DNA of 64,000 bases from Bradyrhizobium diazoefficiens (GTDB taxonomy: Bacteria; Pseudomonadota; Alphaproteobacteria; Rhizobiales; Xanthobacteraceae). The stretch lies in NCBI RefSeq assembly GCF_018131015.1, contig NZ_JAFCJJ010000005.1, positions 1 to 64,000 of the forward strand, written 5' to 3'. Position 1 is the stretch's first letter; every line of letters begins with the position of its first letter. The notes below the pieces were generated by a model, which made no database searches, was not told the origin of the DNA, and saw only the letters and a list, made by a program, of their open reading frames with translations. Positions 1-8,524 of the stretch are shown here, piece after piece. A program made the translations under genes and the position numbers.

Positions 1-73
1 CCGCACATATGGATGCAAGCGATCCGATCAAATCTCTCAAAGCTCTTGTGCCACGGGGGCCGTCCACATATGG

Positions 74-93
74 GTCCCGGCCTTCGCCGGGAC
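74..93. repeat. small intergenic hairpin (REP-like)
   Basis: An 8-bp perfect stem (GTCCCGGC / GCCGGGAC) closes a 4-base loop in the non-coding DNA ahead of folP. The same kind of stem, with different bases, occurs in the repeats at 36963-37084 and 46644-46730. The rest of positions 1-208 shows no gene that I can support. Confidence 0.55.
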
Positions 94-208
94 GACGTCG
101 GGGAGATGGTGTGGCGCCGCCTTCACATCGTCATTGCGCTTCGTTGCGCTCCCGGACGCACCCCCTCCCGCCTTGAATCCCTTCTCCCCGCCCGCTAAAG
201 CGGGCCGC

Positions 209-1060
209 ATGAATGCCTCGCCTTCCCCATCCGTCGCCCCGGCCGGGTGTGACGCGCTGCGGACGCTGCTGGAACGACCGATTCCGGCGGTGATGGGGGT
301 GCTCAACGTGACGCCGGACTCCTTTTCCGACGGCGGCGAGTTCATTGCGCCCGAGCAGGCCCTCATCCGGGCGCGGGCGATGATCGCCGATGGCGTCGAC
401 ATCATCGATATCGGCGCGGAATCCACCCGTCCCTACAAGGGCGCGACGCCGGTCACGGCCGCCGACGAGCTTGCCCGGCTGAAGCCGGTGCTGGCTGGCC
501 TCGTGGCGCTCGGCGTGCCCGTCTCGATCGACAGCATGAAGGCGGAGGTCGTGGCCTTCGCGCTCGACCAGGGCGCAGGCATGGCCAATGACGTCTGGGG
601 CCTGCAGCGCGATGCGGCCATGGCGCCGCTGATCGCCGCGAGAGGCGTCCCGGTCATCGTCATGCACAACCGCGACAGCGCCGATCCCGCGATCGACATC
701 ATCGCGGACATGAAGGCGTTCTTCCAGCACTCGCTGGATATCGCCGCAACGGCCGGCATCGCCCGCGAAAAAATCGTGCTCGATCCCGGCATCGGCTTCG
801 GCAAGACCGCCGAGCAGAGCATGATCGCGCTGGCGCGGCTGGCTGAGTTCGAGATGTTCGGCCTGCCGATCCTGGTCGGCGCCTCGCGCAAGCGCTTCAT
901 CGCCTCCGTGTCGCCGTCGGAGCCATCGGGCCGGCTCGCCGGCTCGATCGCGGCCCACCTCCTCGCCGCGCAGCGCGGCGCAAGGATCATCCGCACCCAT
1001 GACGTCGCCGAGACCCTGCAGGCGCTGCGGGTGGCGCATGCAATCGAGAGCAAGCAATGA
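209..1060 (+). CDS. folP: dihydropteroate synthase
   Basis: Condenses 6-hydroxymethyl-dihydropterin diphosphate with p-aminobenzoate to form dihydropteroate in folate synthesis; cytoplasmic and the target of sulfonamides. The 283-residue protein has the signature VLNVTPDSFSDGG at residues 31-43, DIIDIGAESTRP at about 64-75, and GASRKRF near 224, all in family order and at family length. The reading frame is open upstream to 134, but that extension is low-complexity and overlaps non-coding repeat DNA, so the ATG at 209 is preferred. The stop overlaps the folB start by 4 bp (ATGA), and folK follows directly, so folP-folB-folK is very probably one translationally coupled operon. Confidence 0.95.
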   Translation: MNASPSPSVAPAGCDALRTLLERPIPAVMGVLNVTPDSFSDGGEFIAPEQALIRARAMIADGVDIIDIGAESTRPYKGATPVTAADELARLKPVLAGLVALGVPVSIDSMKAEVVAFALDQGAGMANDVWGLQRDAAMAPLIAARGVPVIVMHNRDSADPAIDIIADMKAFFQHSLDIAATAGIAREKIVLDPGIGFGKTAEQSMIALARLAEFEMFGLPILVGASRKRFIASVSPSEPSGRLAGSIAAHLLAAQRGARIIRTHDVAETLQALRVAHAIESKQ

Positions 1061-1425
1061 CCGATACAATCTTCGTGACCGGCCTGTCGATCCATGCCCG
1101 CCACGGCGTGATGGATCATGAAACCGAAGTCGGCCAGCGTTTCGTCATCGATCTCGAACTCTATACCGACCTGTCGGAGCCGTCGCGCAGCGACCGCCTC
1201 TCCGACACCGTCTCCTATGCCGACGTGGTGGCGACCACCACCGCGGCGTTCAAGAACACCAACTACAAGTTGCTGGAACGCGCTGCCGGCGCGGTCGCCG
1301 ACGCGATCCTCTCGCACTTCCCCCGCATCCGCGCCGTCAAGGTCACCGTGCACAAGCCGCATGCGCCGATCGCCGCGATCTTCGACGACGTCGGCATCAT
1401 GTTGACGCGGTCGCGGCATCCCTGA
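1057..1425 (+). CDS. folB: dihydroneopterin aldolase
   Basis: Converts 7,8-dihydroneopterin to 6-hydroxymethyl-dihydropterin and glycolaldehyde in folate synthesis. The 122-residue protein has the family's normal length. It carries the N-terminal segment ARHGVMDHETEVGQRF, which includes the substrate-binding Glu, and the C-terminal VTVHKPHAPI with the expected catalytic Lys. The start overlaps the folP stop by 4 bp and the folK ATG lies 1 nt after its stop, so the three enzymes are encoded in a tight operon, although not in pathway order. Confidence 0.94.
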   Translation: MTDTIFVTGLSIHARHGVMDHETEVGQRFVIDLELYTDLSEPSRSDRLSDTVSYADVVATTTAAFKNTNYKLLERAAGAVADAILSHFPRIRAVKVTVHKPHAPIAAIFDDVGIMLTRSRHP

Positions 1426-1426
1426 C

Positions 1427-1918
1427 ATGGCGAGCGTCCTGATCGCACTCGGCGGCAATGTCGGCGATGTCCGCGCAACGTTCCGAAAGGCGATCGCGCA
1501 TGTCTGCGGCATGGCGCAGGCAGCGCTGGTCGCGCGGTCCTCGGACTATTCGACGCCGCCCTGGGGCGACGAGGACCAGGCCCCCTTCGTCAACGCCTGC
1601 GTCGAGATCGAGACCGGCCTCGATCCGCACGCGCTGCTGTTCGTGATGCAGAAGGTCGAGCAGAAGTTCGGCCGAACGCGGGAGAAGGATCGGCGCTGGG
1701 GCCCGCGCACGCTCGATCTCGACATGATCGCCTATGACGATGTGTCCCTGCAGAAGCCCGATCTGACGCTGCCGCATCCGCGCCTGTTCGAACGCGCCTT
1801 CGTGCTGGTGCCGCTGGCCGAGATCGCGCCCGACCGCGTGATCTCAGGCATCCGTGTGCGTGACGGGCTTTCCCGTGTCTCGCCACAAGGAATTGTACGG
1901 CTTCCGGATACCGGTTAG
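1427..1918 (+). CDS. folK: 6-hydroxymethyl-7,8-dihydropterin pyrophosphokinase
   Basis: Transfers diphosphate from ATP to 6-hydroxymethyl-dihydropterin, giving the substrate used by FolP. The 163-residue protein shows the HPPK hallmarks: an N-terminal LIALGGNVGDVR (about residues 5-16) and the signature DRRWGPRTLDLDMIAYDD (about 88-105), which holds the two Mg-binding Asp residues. The next gene starts about 80 bp downstream behind its own ribosome binding site, so the folate operon probably ends here. Confidence 0.95.
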   Translation: MASVLIALGGNVGDVRATFRKAIAHVCGMAQAALVARSSDYSTPPWGDEDQAPFVNACVEIETGLDPHALLFVMQKVEQKFGRTREKDRRWGPRTLDLDMIAYDDVSLQKPDLTLPHPRLFERAFVLVPLAEIAPDRVISGIRVRDGLSRVSPQGIVRLPDTG

Positions 1919-1999
1919 CCCAAAACAACCGTTTGCAGGAACGCCCGGCCGGTGGCAATTTCGCCGCCGAATGACGACGATTTGGGAGCCCCTCGCCGC

Positions 2000-3871
2000 A
2001 TGACTTCCGTGACTGATGATCTGCCGCTGGCGGCCGATTTTCCCAAGGCCAGCACTGAGGACTGGCGCAAGCTGGTCGACGGCGTGCTGAAAGGCGCGCC
2101 GTTCGAGAAGCTCATCGGCAAAACCTATGACGGCTTGAAGATCGATCCGCTCTATCCGCGCGCCAAGGGCGTTGCGCCGGTTGCGGGCCGGCCGGCGGCG
2201 GCGCCCTGGCAGATCATGCAGCGGATCGATCATCCCGACGCCGCTGTGGCAAACGCGCAGGCACTCACCGATCTGGAAAATGGCGCGACGGGCCTCGCGC
2301 TGGTGTTTGCCGGCGCCAATGGCGCCCGCGGCTTCGGCCTGGAACCTTCGGCCGAGGCGGTCGCCAGGGTGCTCAGGGATGTTCACCTCGACGCTGGCAT
2401 CGGCATCGAGCTCGAGATCGGTCCGCAATCGCGGATGGCCGCGATCCATGTCGCGGAATATGTGAAGACGAGCGGCCTCGATCCCGCCGCCTGCAACATC
2501 CGCTTCGGCCTCGATCCGCTTGCGGCCGGCGCGGTCTGGGGCCACAGCCCCTATACCTGGGATGAGATCGCTCCAGCCATCACCGGCGCGATCAAGGGCC
2601 TCTCCTCGCTCGGCTTCAAGGGGCCGTTTACCTCGGCCGACGGGCGCGTGATCCATGACGCCGGCGGCTCGGAGGTGCAGGAGCTCGCCTTCGTGCTCGC
2701 CTGCGGTATCGCTTATCTGCGCGCGATCGAAGGCGCGGGCATTCCGCTCGAGCAGGCTCAGGGCATGGTCTATGCGCGGCTCACTGCCGATGCCGACCAG
2801 TTTCTGACCATGGCGAAATTCCGCGCGCTGCGGCTGCTGTGGGCGCGCATCGAGCAGGCCAGCGGATTGACGCCGAAGCCGCTGTTCATCGCCGCCGATA
2901 CCGCCTGGCGCATGCTGACGCAGCGCGATCCCTATGTGAACATGCTGCGCGCGACCATCGCGACGTTCTCCGCGGGACTTGCCGGTGCGAATGCGATCAC
3001 GGTGCTGCCGCACACGCTCGCGCGCGGCCTGCCCGATCCGTTCGCGCGGCGCGTGGCGCGCAACACGCAGCTTCTGCTGCTGGAGGAAAGCAACCTCGCC
3101 AGGGTCAGCGATCCCGCGGCGGGCTCCGGCGGCATCGAAACGCTGACGACGCAGCTCTGCGAGGCGGCCTGGGCGCTGTTCCAGGAGAGCGAGAAGGCTG
3201 GCGGCGCGTTTGCCGCGCTTCAGCAGGGCCTGTTCCAGAGCAAGGTCGCCGCCGCGCGAAAGGCGCGCGACGCCAACATCGCAAAGCGCCGCGACGTGCT
3301 GACCGGCGCCAGCGAGTTTCCGAACCTGCATGAGAGCGAGACGGCGGTGCTGAAGGCAACGCCGGTCGCGCTCGCGCCTTACGGCGAGCAGAAGTACAAG
3401 TTCGACCCGCTCACCCCGATCCGGCTCGCGGAGCCGTTCGAGGCGCTGCGCGACAAATCCGATGCGGCGTTGAAGGCGCGCGGCGCGCGGCCAAAAGTGT
3501 TCCTGGCCAATCTCGGCACGCCTGCCGATTTCACCGCGCGCGCGACCTTTGCAAAAAGCTTCTTCGAAGCCGGCGGCATCGAAGCCGTCGACAGCGAGGG
3601 ATTTGCCGACCCGGCGAAGCTGGCCGGTGCTTTCAAGGCGTCGGCTGCGGAACTCGCCTGCCTCTGTTCCAGCGACAAGGCCTATGCCGGCGGGGCAGAA
3701 GCCGCTGCGAAGGCCCTGCAAACGGCGGGCGCGCGACATATCTATCTGGCGGGCCGCCCGGCTGAGGCCGAGGCGGCGCTGCGGGCGGCCGGCGTCACGG
3801 GTTTTGTCTTCGCTGGCGGCGATGCGCTTGCGACCTTGCAGGACGCCTATCGACGGATGGAACAGGCATGA
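2000..3871 (+). CDS. mutA: methylmalonyl-CoA mutase, small (non-catalytic) subunit
   Basis: Partner subunit of adenosylcobalamin-dependent methylmalonyl-CoA mutase, which interconverts (R)-methylmalonyl-CoA and succinyl-CoA. The 623-residue product has the mutase TIM-barrel domain followed by a degenerate C-terminal cobalamin-type domain. That domain lacks the DxHxxG cobalt-ligand motif, which is the mark of the small subunit of a heterodimeric enzyme. The ATG at 2000 is preferred over a GTG at 1952 because GGGAG lies about 12 nt upstream and the mature-looking sequence begins there. The stop overlaps the following GFA gene by 4 bp (ATGA), and the catalytic subunit gene comes next. Confidence 0.93.
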   Translation: MTSVTDDLPLAADFPKASTEDWRKLVDGVLKGAPFEKLIGKTYDGLKIDPLYPRAKGVAPVAGRPAAAPWQIMQRIDHPDAAVANAQALTDLENGATGLALVFAGANGARGFGLEPSAEAVARVLRDVHLDAGIGIELEIGPQSRMAAIHVAEYVKTSGLDPAACNIRFGLDPLAAGAVWGHSPYTWDEIAPAITGAIKGLSSLGFKGPFTSADGRVIHDAGGSEVQELAFVLACGIAYLRAIEGAGIPLEQAQGMVYARLTADADQFLTMAKFRALRLLWARIEQASGLTPKPLFIAADTAWRMLTQRDPYVNMLRATIATFSAGLAGANAITVLPHTLARGLPDPFARRVARNTQLLLLEESNLARVSDPAAGSGGIETLTTQLCEAAWALFQESEKAGGAFAALQQGLFQSKVAAARKARDANIAKRRDVLTGASEFPNLHESETAVLKATPVALAPYGEQKYKFDPLTPIRLAEPFEALRDKSDAALKARGARPKVFLANLGTPADFTARATFAKSFFEAGGIEAVDSEGFADPAKLAGAFKASAAELACLCSSDKAYAGGAEAAAKALQTAGARHIYLAGRPAEAEAALRAAGVTGFVFAGGDALATLQDAYRRMEQA

Positions 3872-4332
3872 CCGAGACCAGCAAACCCGTTCTCACCGGC
3901 GGCTGCCAATGCGGCGCGGTGCGCTTTGCGCTGAGCGCGACGCCAAACCGGGTTTCGATCTGCCATTGCCGGATGTGCCAGAAGGCGAGCGGCGCGCCGT
4001 TCGCCTCCTTCGCCGACGTCAACCGCACGGACTTCGCCTGGACCAGGGGCGAACCATCGTTCTTCCGCTCCTCCACGATCGCCGATCGCGGGTTTTGCGC
4101 CGCCTGCGGCACGCCGCTGAGTTTTGGCCGCATCGACGGCGACCGGATCGAGATCATGACCGGCGCCTTCGACCACGCCGACCGCGTGGTGCCGACACGG
4201 CAATTCGGATCCGAATCCCGCCTCGGCTGGGTGGTCGGCATCTCCAACCTGCCGAGCCAGACCACGCAGCAGAATTACGGACCGGAGAAGATGGCGACCA
4301 TCGTCAGCCATCAGCATCCGGATCATGATTGA
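3868..4332 (+). CDS. GFA / CENP-V domain protein (glutathione-dependent formaldehyde-activating enzyme family)
   Basis: Small zinc-binding protein of 154 residues in the Gfa-like (Mss4-fold) family. The Cys pattern is clear: [10 protein letters not shown] near residues 11-20, [14 protein letters not shown] near 31-44, and [12 protein letters not shown] about 40 residues later, giving the two zinc sites of the family. Family members have been linked to S-hydroxymethylglutathione formation, but most, including this one, have no proven substrate. It sits between the two mutase subunits with overlaps of 4 bp at its start and about 8 bp at its end, so it is co-translated with them. A role tied to the mutase is an inference from position only. 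Confidence 0.85.
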   Translation: MTETSKPVLTGGCQCGAVRFALSATPNRVSICHCRMCQKASGAPFASFADVNRTDFAWTRGEPSFFRSSTIADRGFCAACGTPLSFGRIDGDRIEIMTGAFDHADRVVPTRQFGSESRLGWVVGISNLPSQTTQQNYGPEKMATIVSHQHPDHD

Positions 4333-6511
4333 ACGCCCTGATATGGTTGAAACCATGAGCCGCATTCCCAATTTCGCCGATGTCGCCTTCGAGCGCGCCG
4401 CCACCGCAACTCCAACCGGCAGCGCCGAACCATGGCTGACGCCCGAGGGCATTCTGGTAAAGCCCGCCTATGGCGAGGCTGATATCGCCGGCCTCGACTT
4501 CCTCGAGACCTATCCGGGCATCGCGCCCTATCTGCGCGGCCCCTACCCGACCATGTACGTCAACCAGCCCTGGACGGTCCGGCAATATGCCGGCTTCTCC
4601 ACGGCGGAGGATTCCAACGCGTTCTACCGCCGCAACCTCGCGGCCGGGCAGAAGGGCCTCTCGGTCGCCTTCGACCTCGCCACCCATCGCGGCTATGACT
4701 CGGATCATCCGCGCGTCGGCGGCGACGTCGGCATGGCGGGCGTCGCCATCGATTCCATCTACGACATGCGTACGCTGTTTGCCGGCATTCCGCTCGACCA
4801 GATGAGCGTGTCCATGACCATGAACGGCGCGGTGCTGCCGATCCTCGCGCTCTACGTCGCGGCCGCCGGCGAACAGGGCGTGGCGCCGGAAAAACTGTCA
4901 GGCACCATTCAGAACGACATTCTGAAAGAGTTCATGGTGCGCAACACCTATATCTATCCGCCGGCGCCCTCGATGCGGATCATCTCGGACATCTTCGCCT
5001 ACACCTCGCAGAAGATGCCGAAATACAATTCGATCTCGATCTCCGGCTATCACATGCAGGAGGCCGGCGCGACGCAGGACCTCGAGCTCGCCTATACGCT
5101 CGCCGACGGCGTCGAATATCTTCGCGCAGGCCTTGCCGCCGGTCTCGACGTTGACCGCTTCGCGCCGCGGCTGTCGTTCTTCTGGGCGATCGGCATGAAC
5201 TTCTTCATGGAGGTCGCCAAGCTGCGCGCCGCCCGCCTGCTCTGGGCGAAGCTGCTAAAACCGTTCAATCCGAAGAACCCGCGCTCGCTGTCGCTGCGCA
5301 CGCATTCGCAGACATCCGGCTGGTCGCTGACCGCGCAGGATGTCTTCAACAACGTGATGCGCACGACGGTGGAGGCGATGGCGGCAACGCAAGGCCACAC
5401 CCAGTCGCTCCACACCAACGCGCTCGACGAGGCGCTGGCGCTGCCGACCGACTTCTCGGCGCGCATCGCCCGCAACACCCAGCTTTTCCTGCAGCAGGAG
5501 AGCGGCACCACGCGGATCATCGATCCCTGGGGCGGCTCCTATTATGTCGAGCGGCTGACGCGCGACCTCGCCGCCAAGGCCTGGGGTCACATCCAGGAGG
5601 TCGAGGAGCTCGGCGGCATGGCCAAGGCGATCGAGGCCGGCGTGCCAAAGCTGCGCATCGAGGAGGCCTCGGCCAAGACGCAGGCCCGCATCGATGCCGG
5701 CAAGCAGGCGGTGATCGGCGTCAACAAGTACAAGCCATCAGACGAGGCGCCGATCGACATCCTCAAGGTGGACAACACCAATGTCCGGCGCCTGCAGATC
5801 GACAAGCTGACGCGCCTGAAGTCCGAGCGCAGCCAGAAGGACGTTGACGCCGCGCTCGCCGCGCTGACGCGCTCGGCCGGCGAAGGCAACGGCAATCTGC
5901 TCGCGCTCGCCATCGACGCGGCGCGGGCCAAGGCGACCGTCGGCGAAATCTCTGACGCAATGGAGAAAGTGTTCGGCCGCCACCGCGCCGAGATCAAATC
6001 CATCACCGGCGTCTACAAGCGGGAGGCGTCCAGCATGGGCAACCAGGTCGAGAAGGTTCAGGCGCTGATCGACGCCTTCGAGGAGGCCGAGGGCCGCCGC
6101 CCGCGCATCCTGGTGGCAAAAATCGGCCAGGACGGCCACGATCGCGGCCAGAAGGTGATCGCGTCCGCCTTTGCCGACATCGGCTTCGACGTCGACATCG
6201 GACCGCTGTTCGCCACCGCCGACGAGGCGGCGCGGCAGGCGGTCGAGAACGACGTCCACATTCTCGGCGTCTCCTCGCTCGCCGCCGCCCACCTCACCGC
6301 CGTGCCGGAGTTGAAGGCCGCGCTGAAGAAGCAGGGCCGCGAGGACATCATGATCATCGTCGGCGGCGTGGTGCCGCCGCAAGATTACGACGCGCTCTAT
6401 GCCGCCGGCGCCGAGGCGATCTTCCCGCCGGGCACAGTGATCGCGGAGGCGGCCGAGGAGCTGATCAAGAAGCTCAACGCCCGGCTCGGGCATAGCGAGG
6501 CCGCGGAGTAG
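4325..6511 (+). CDS. mutB: methylmalonyl-CoA mutase, large (catalytic) subunit
   Basis: Catalytic subunit of adenosylcobalamin-dependent methylmalonyl-CoA mutase, linking propionyl-CoA breakdown to the TCA cycle. The 728-residue protein has the long N-terminal substrate-binding barrel ([19 protein letters not shown] around residues 73-91) and a C-terminal B12 domain. The latter has the cobalt-ligand motif in [18 protein letters not shown], with the lower axial His. The frame opens at 4325, overlapping the upstream gene. Internal ATGs at 4343 and 4355 are possible true starts; homologues usually begin at the equivalent of MSRIPNF (4355). The chaperone gene meaB lies 3.6 kb downstream on the same strand. 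Confidence 0.95.
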   Translation: MIERPDMVETMSRIPNFADVAFERAATATPTGSAEPWLTPEGILVKPAYGEADIAGLDFLETYPGIAPYLRGPYPTMYVNQPWTVRQYAGFSTAEDSNAFYRRNLAAGQKGLSVAFDLATHRGYDSDHPRVGGDVGMAGVAIDSIYDMRTLFAGIPLDQMSVSMTMNGAVLPILALYVAAAGEQGVAPEKLSGTIQNDILKEFMVRNTYIYPPAPSMRIISDIFAYTSQKMPKYNSISISGYHMQEAGATQDLELAYTLADGVEYLRAGLAAGLDVDRFAPRLSFFWAIGMNFFMEVAKLRAARLLWAKLLKPFNPKNPRSLSLRTHSQTSGWSLTAQDVFNNVMRTTVEAMAATQGHTQSLHTNALDEALALPTDFSARIARNTQLFLQQESGTTRIIDPWGGSYYVERLTRDLAAKAWGHIQEVEELGGMAKAIEAGVPKLRIEEASAKTQARIDAGKQAVIGVNKYKPSDEAPIDILKVDNTNVRRLQIDKLTRLKSERSQKDVDAALAALTRSAGEGNGNLLALAIDAARAKATVGEISDAMEKVFGRHRAEIKSITGVYKREASSMGNQVEKVQALIDAFEEAEGRRPRILVAKIGQDGHDRGQKVIASAFADIGFDVDIGPLFATADEAARQAVENDVHILGVSSLAAAHLTAVPELKAALKKQGREDIMIIVGGVVPPQDYDALYAAGAEAIFPPGTVIAEAAEELIKKLNARLGHSEAAE

Positions 6512-6519
6512 ATGATAGG

Positions 6520-6539
6520 CTGGCCGGGTAACCGGCCAG
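6520..6539 (+). terminator. hairpin after mutB
   Basis: A perfect 8-bp GC-rich stem (CTGGCCGG / CCGGCCAG) with a 4-base loop starts 9 nt after the mutB stop. No T-run follows, so it may be a weak terminator or an mRNA-stabilising structure. It ends 10 nt before the next start codon. Confidence 0.4.
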
Positions 6540-6548
6540 GCTCTGTCC

Positions 6549-6845
6549 ATGACCCGTGACGAAATCGTCGCCGCGATCCGCAGGAACGCCGACGCCATCA
6601 AGGCCAAGGGCGTGGCGAAGCTCGCCATCCTCGGCGCCCACGCCCGCGACGATTATCGCCCGGACAGCGAGATCGATCTCTTGGTCGAGGTCGAGCCGGA
6701 GACGGATTTCTCGCTGCTCAACCTGATCGATGTCGAGGACATTATCGAGGACGCGACCGGCTTGCAGGCGCAGGCCACCGTCCGCCGCTCCGCCGCCCCC
6801 CACTCCGCGCAGCAGATCGCCGACGACATGCTCGAAGTGTTTTGA
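6549..6845 (+). CDS. MNT-type minimal nucleotidyltransferase domain protein, no HEPN partner
   Basis: 98-residue protein with the polymerase-beta-like minimal nucleotidyltransferase fold. The active-site region reads LGAHARDDYRPDSEIDLLV at about residues 28-46. The acidic DxD (SEIDLLV) is present, but the usual GS before it is GA. Relatives are the antitoxin halves of MNT/HEPN toxin-antitoxin pairs or free-standing nucleotidyltransferases. No HEPN-like gene follows: the next gene, 133 bp on, encodes a transporter protein. It may therefore be an orphan antitoxin remnant or a solitary enzyme. The ATG at 6549 directly follows the hairpin behind mutB. Confidence 0.75.
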   Translation: MTRDEIVAAIRRNADAIKAKGVAKLAILGAHARDDYRPDSEIDLLVEVEPETDFSLLNLIDVEDIIEDATGLQAQATVRRSAAPHSAQQIADDMLEVF

Positions 6846-6978
6846 CGCTCACGACCTGGCCGCGGTCTGCTGCTCACAGCGCTTTGGTAGCGCTACCTTG
6901 CAGCCGCGCTGCAAAGCCGACTAGAATGCCGTCATTGACAAGAGCGCCCGATGGCACGGGCGCCGCTGGGAGGCATTC

Positions 6979-7971
6979 ATGTCCAAGATCACCCGCCGCA
7001 CATTTGCGGCCTCGACTGCCGCGGCTGCGGCATCCGCTGCATTCGGCTTCACACCTGCATTGGCGCAAGCCTATCCGGCGCGGCCTGTCACCGTGATCGT
7101 GCCCTGGGGCGCCGGTGGCGGCACCGATGCCACGGCGCGGATTGTCGCGGCGCTGCTGGAAAAGGACCTCGGCCAGCCTTTCAACGTCGTCAACCGCACC
7201 GGTGGCTCCGGCGTGGTCGGCCACAGCGCGATCGCGACCGCGCAGCCCGACGGCTACACCATCGGCATGCTCACCGTCGAAATCTCGATGATGCATTGGC
7301 AGGGACTGACCGAGCTGACACCGCGGAGCTATACCCCGCTCGCCCTGATGAACGAGGACCCGCCGGGCATCCAGGTCTCCTCCTCCTCGGCCCACAAGAC
7401 GGTCAAGGACCTCGCCGACGCGATCAAGGCGGCCCCTCCCGGCAAGCTCAAGGCCTCGGGTACCGGCCAGGGTGGCATCTGGCACCTGGCGCTGGTCGGC
7501 TGGATGCAGGCGATGGGCCTGCCCGCCAACCAGGTCGCGTGGGTGCCGTCGAACGGCGCGGCGCCCGCGATGCAGGATCTCGCCGCCGGCGGCCTCGATC
7601 TCACCACCTGCTCGGTGCCGGAAGCGCGCGCCATCATCGAGGCGGGCAAGGCCAGGAGCCTCGCCATCATGGCGCCCAAGCGCAACCCGATCTTCCCCGA
7701 CGTGCCGACGCTGAAGGAGGCGATGGGCATCGACTATTCCACCGGCGCCTGGCGCGGCATGGGCGCGCCGAAGAACCTGCCGCCGGAGATCGCTGCAAAG
7801 CTCACCGCGGCGCTGAAGAAGGTCTACGACTCCGCCGAGTACAAGGACTTCATGAGCAATCGCGGCTTCGGCACCGTGTGGGGCGATGGCGGCCAGTTCA
7901 GCGGCTTCATGGACAAGGGCGACGCCCAGATGGGCGACGCGATGAAGGCCGCCGGTTTGAGCAAGGCGTGA
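6979..7971 (+). CDS. tctC: tripartite tricarboxylate transporter substrate-binding protein (Bug/TctC family)
   Basis: Periplasmic receptor of a TTT-type secondary carboxylate transporter. The 330-residue protein begins with a twin-arginine-like signal (ITRRTFAAS, then an Ala-rich hydrophobic stretch ending ALAQA at about residue 32). It then has the Bug-family opening YPARPVTVIVPWGAGGGTD, whose Gly-rich loop binds a substrate carboxylate. A good GGGAGG lies 8 nt before the ATG. tctB and tctA follow on the same strand, completing the system. The substrate cannot be told from sequence; the position between the mutase genes and meaB suggests a C3-C5 carboxylic acid. Confidence 0.9.
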   Translation: MSKITRRTFAASTAAAAASAAFGFTPALAQAYPARPVTVIVPWGAGGGTDATARIVAALLEKDLGQPFNVVNRTGGSGVVGHSAIATAQPDGYTIGMLTVEISMMHWQGLTELTPRSYTPLALMNEDPPGIQVSSSSAHKTVKDLADAIKAAPPGKLKASGTGQGGIWHLALVGWMQAMGLPANQVAWVPSNGAAPAMQDLAAGGLDLTTCSVPEARAIIEAGKARSLAIMAPKRNPIFPDVPTLKEAMGIDYSTGAWRGMGAPKNLPPEIAAKLTAALKKVYDSAEYKDFMSNRGFGTVWGDGGQFSGFMDKGDAQMGDAMKAAGLSKA

Positions 7972-7978
7972 TCGTTCA

Positions 7979-8001
7979 CCTCTCCCCGCGCGCGGGAGAG
8001 G
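7979..8001. repeat. intra-operon hairpin between tctC and tctB
   Basis: Perfect 8-bp stem (CCTCTCCC / GGGAGAGG) with a 7-base GC loop just after the tctC stop. Similar hairpins are scattered between genes of Bradyrhizobiaceae. Here it could stabilise the tctC message, consistent with a binding protein being needed in excess over the membrane subunits. Confidence 0.5.
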
Positions 8002-8026
8002 GAGAACCTCGCATAGGATTCTCGTC

Positions 8027-8521
8027 ATGCGTCTTCCCGACACCGTCACGGGATCGTTTCTCGTCGCACTCGGCGCAGCGGCTGCCTATGGCGGCTGGCT
8101 GCTGCCGCCGGTGCCCGGCCAGCCGGTCGGTCCCAACGTGTTTCCGCTGGTGATCGGCACCGGGCTTGCGCTGTGCGGGCTCGCAATCGTGTTCGGCATC
8201 GGCCATTCCTTCGAGGAGGAAGAGGAGCTGATCCCGCTCGAGGACGGCCAGGCGGCGGCCGCGCCGCGGCCACAGGGAAAATTCCACGGCCTGCGCGCGC
8301 TGCTGCCGCCGGCGCTGCTGCTGTTCTACGTCGTCGCGGCCGACCGGCTCGGATTCATCATCACCGCGGCGATCATGGTCTACGTGACCTCGACCGCGCT
8401 CGGGGCGAAGTGGAGGCTGGCGCTGCCGCTCGCAGCGCTCTCGCCCTTCGCCATCCACCTCATCTTCGGCAAGCTGTTGCGCGTGCCGCTTCCCGCCGGC
8501 CTGTTGCCGGCGCCCTGGTGA
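8027..8521 (+). CDS. tctB: tripartite tricarboxylate transporter TctB family protein (small membrane subunit)
   Basis: Small integral membrane subunit of the TTT carboxylate transporter. It has 164 residues and four predicted hydrophobic segments: about residues 8-28, 40-60, 88-108 and 115-150, with a charged cytoplasmic loop (EEEEELIPLEDG) between the second and third. This is the usual size and layout of TctB. It starts 55 bp after tctC behind an AGGA element, and its stop is 3 nt before the tctA start, so tctB and tctA are coupled. Confidence 0.85.
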   Translation: MRLPDTVTGSFLVALGAAAAYGGWLLPPVPGQPVGPNVFPLVIGTGLALCGLAIVFGIGHSFEEEEELIPLEDGQAAAAPRPQGKFHGLRALLPPALLLFYVVAADRLGFIITAAIMVYVTSTALGAKWRLALPLAALSPFAIHLIFGKLLRVPLPAGLLPAPW

Positions 8522-8524
8522 GCC

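Noticed and set aside
1919..1999. Possible cobalamin riboswitch ahead of the mutase genes
   Set aside because: The gap is only 81 bp and shows no B12-box-like sequence or the expected multi-stem structure.
1844..3739. Long minus-strand frame opposite mutA
   Set aside because: Antisense artefact of GC-rich coding DNA; mutA has the mutase motifs and a ribosome binding site.
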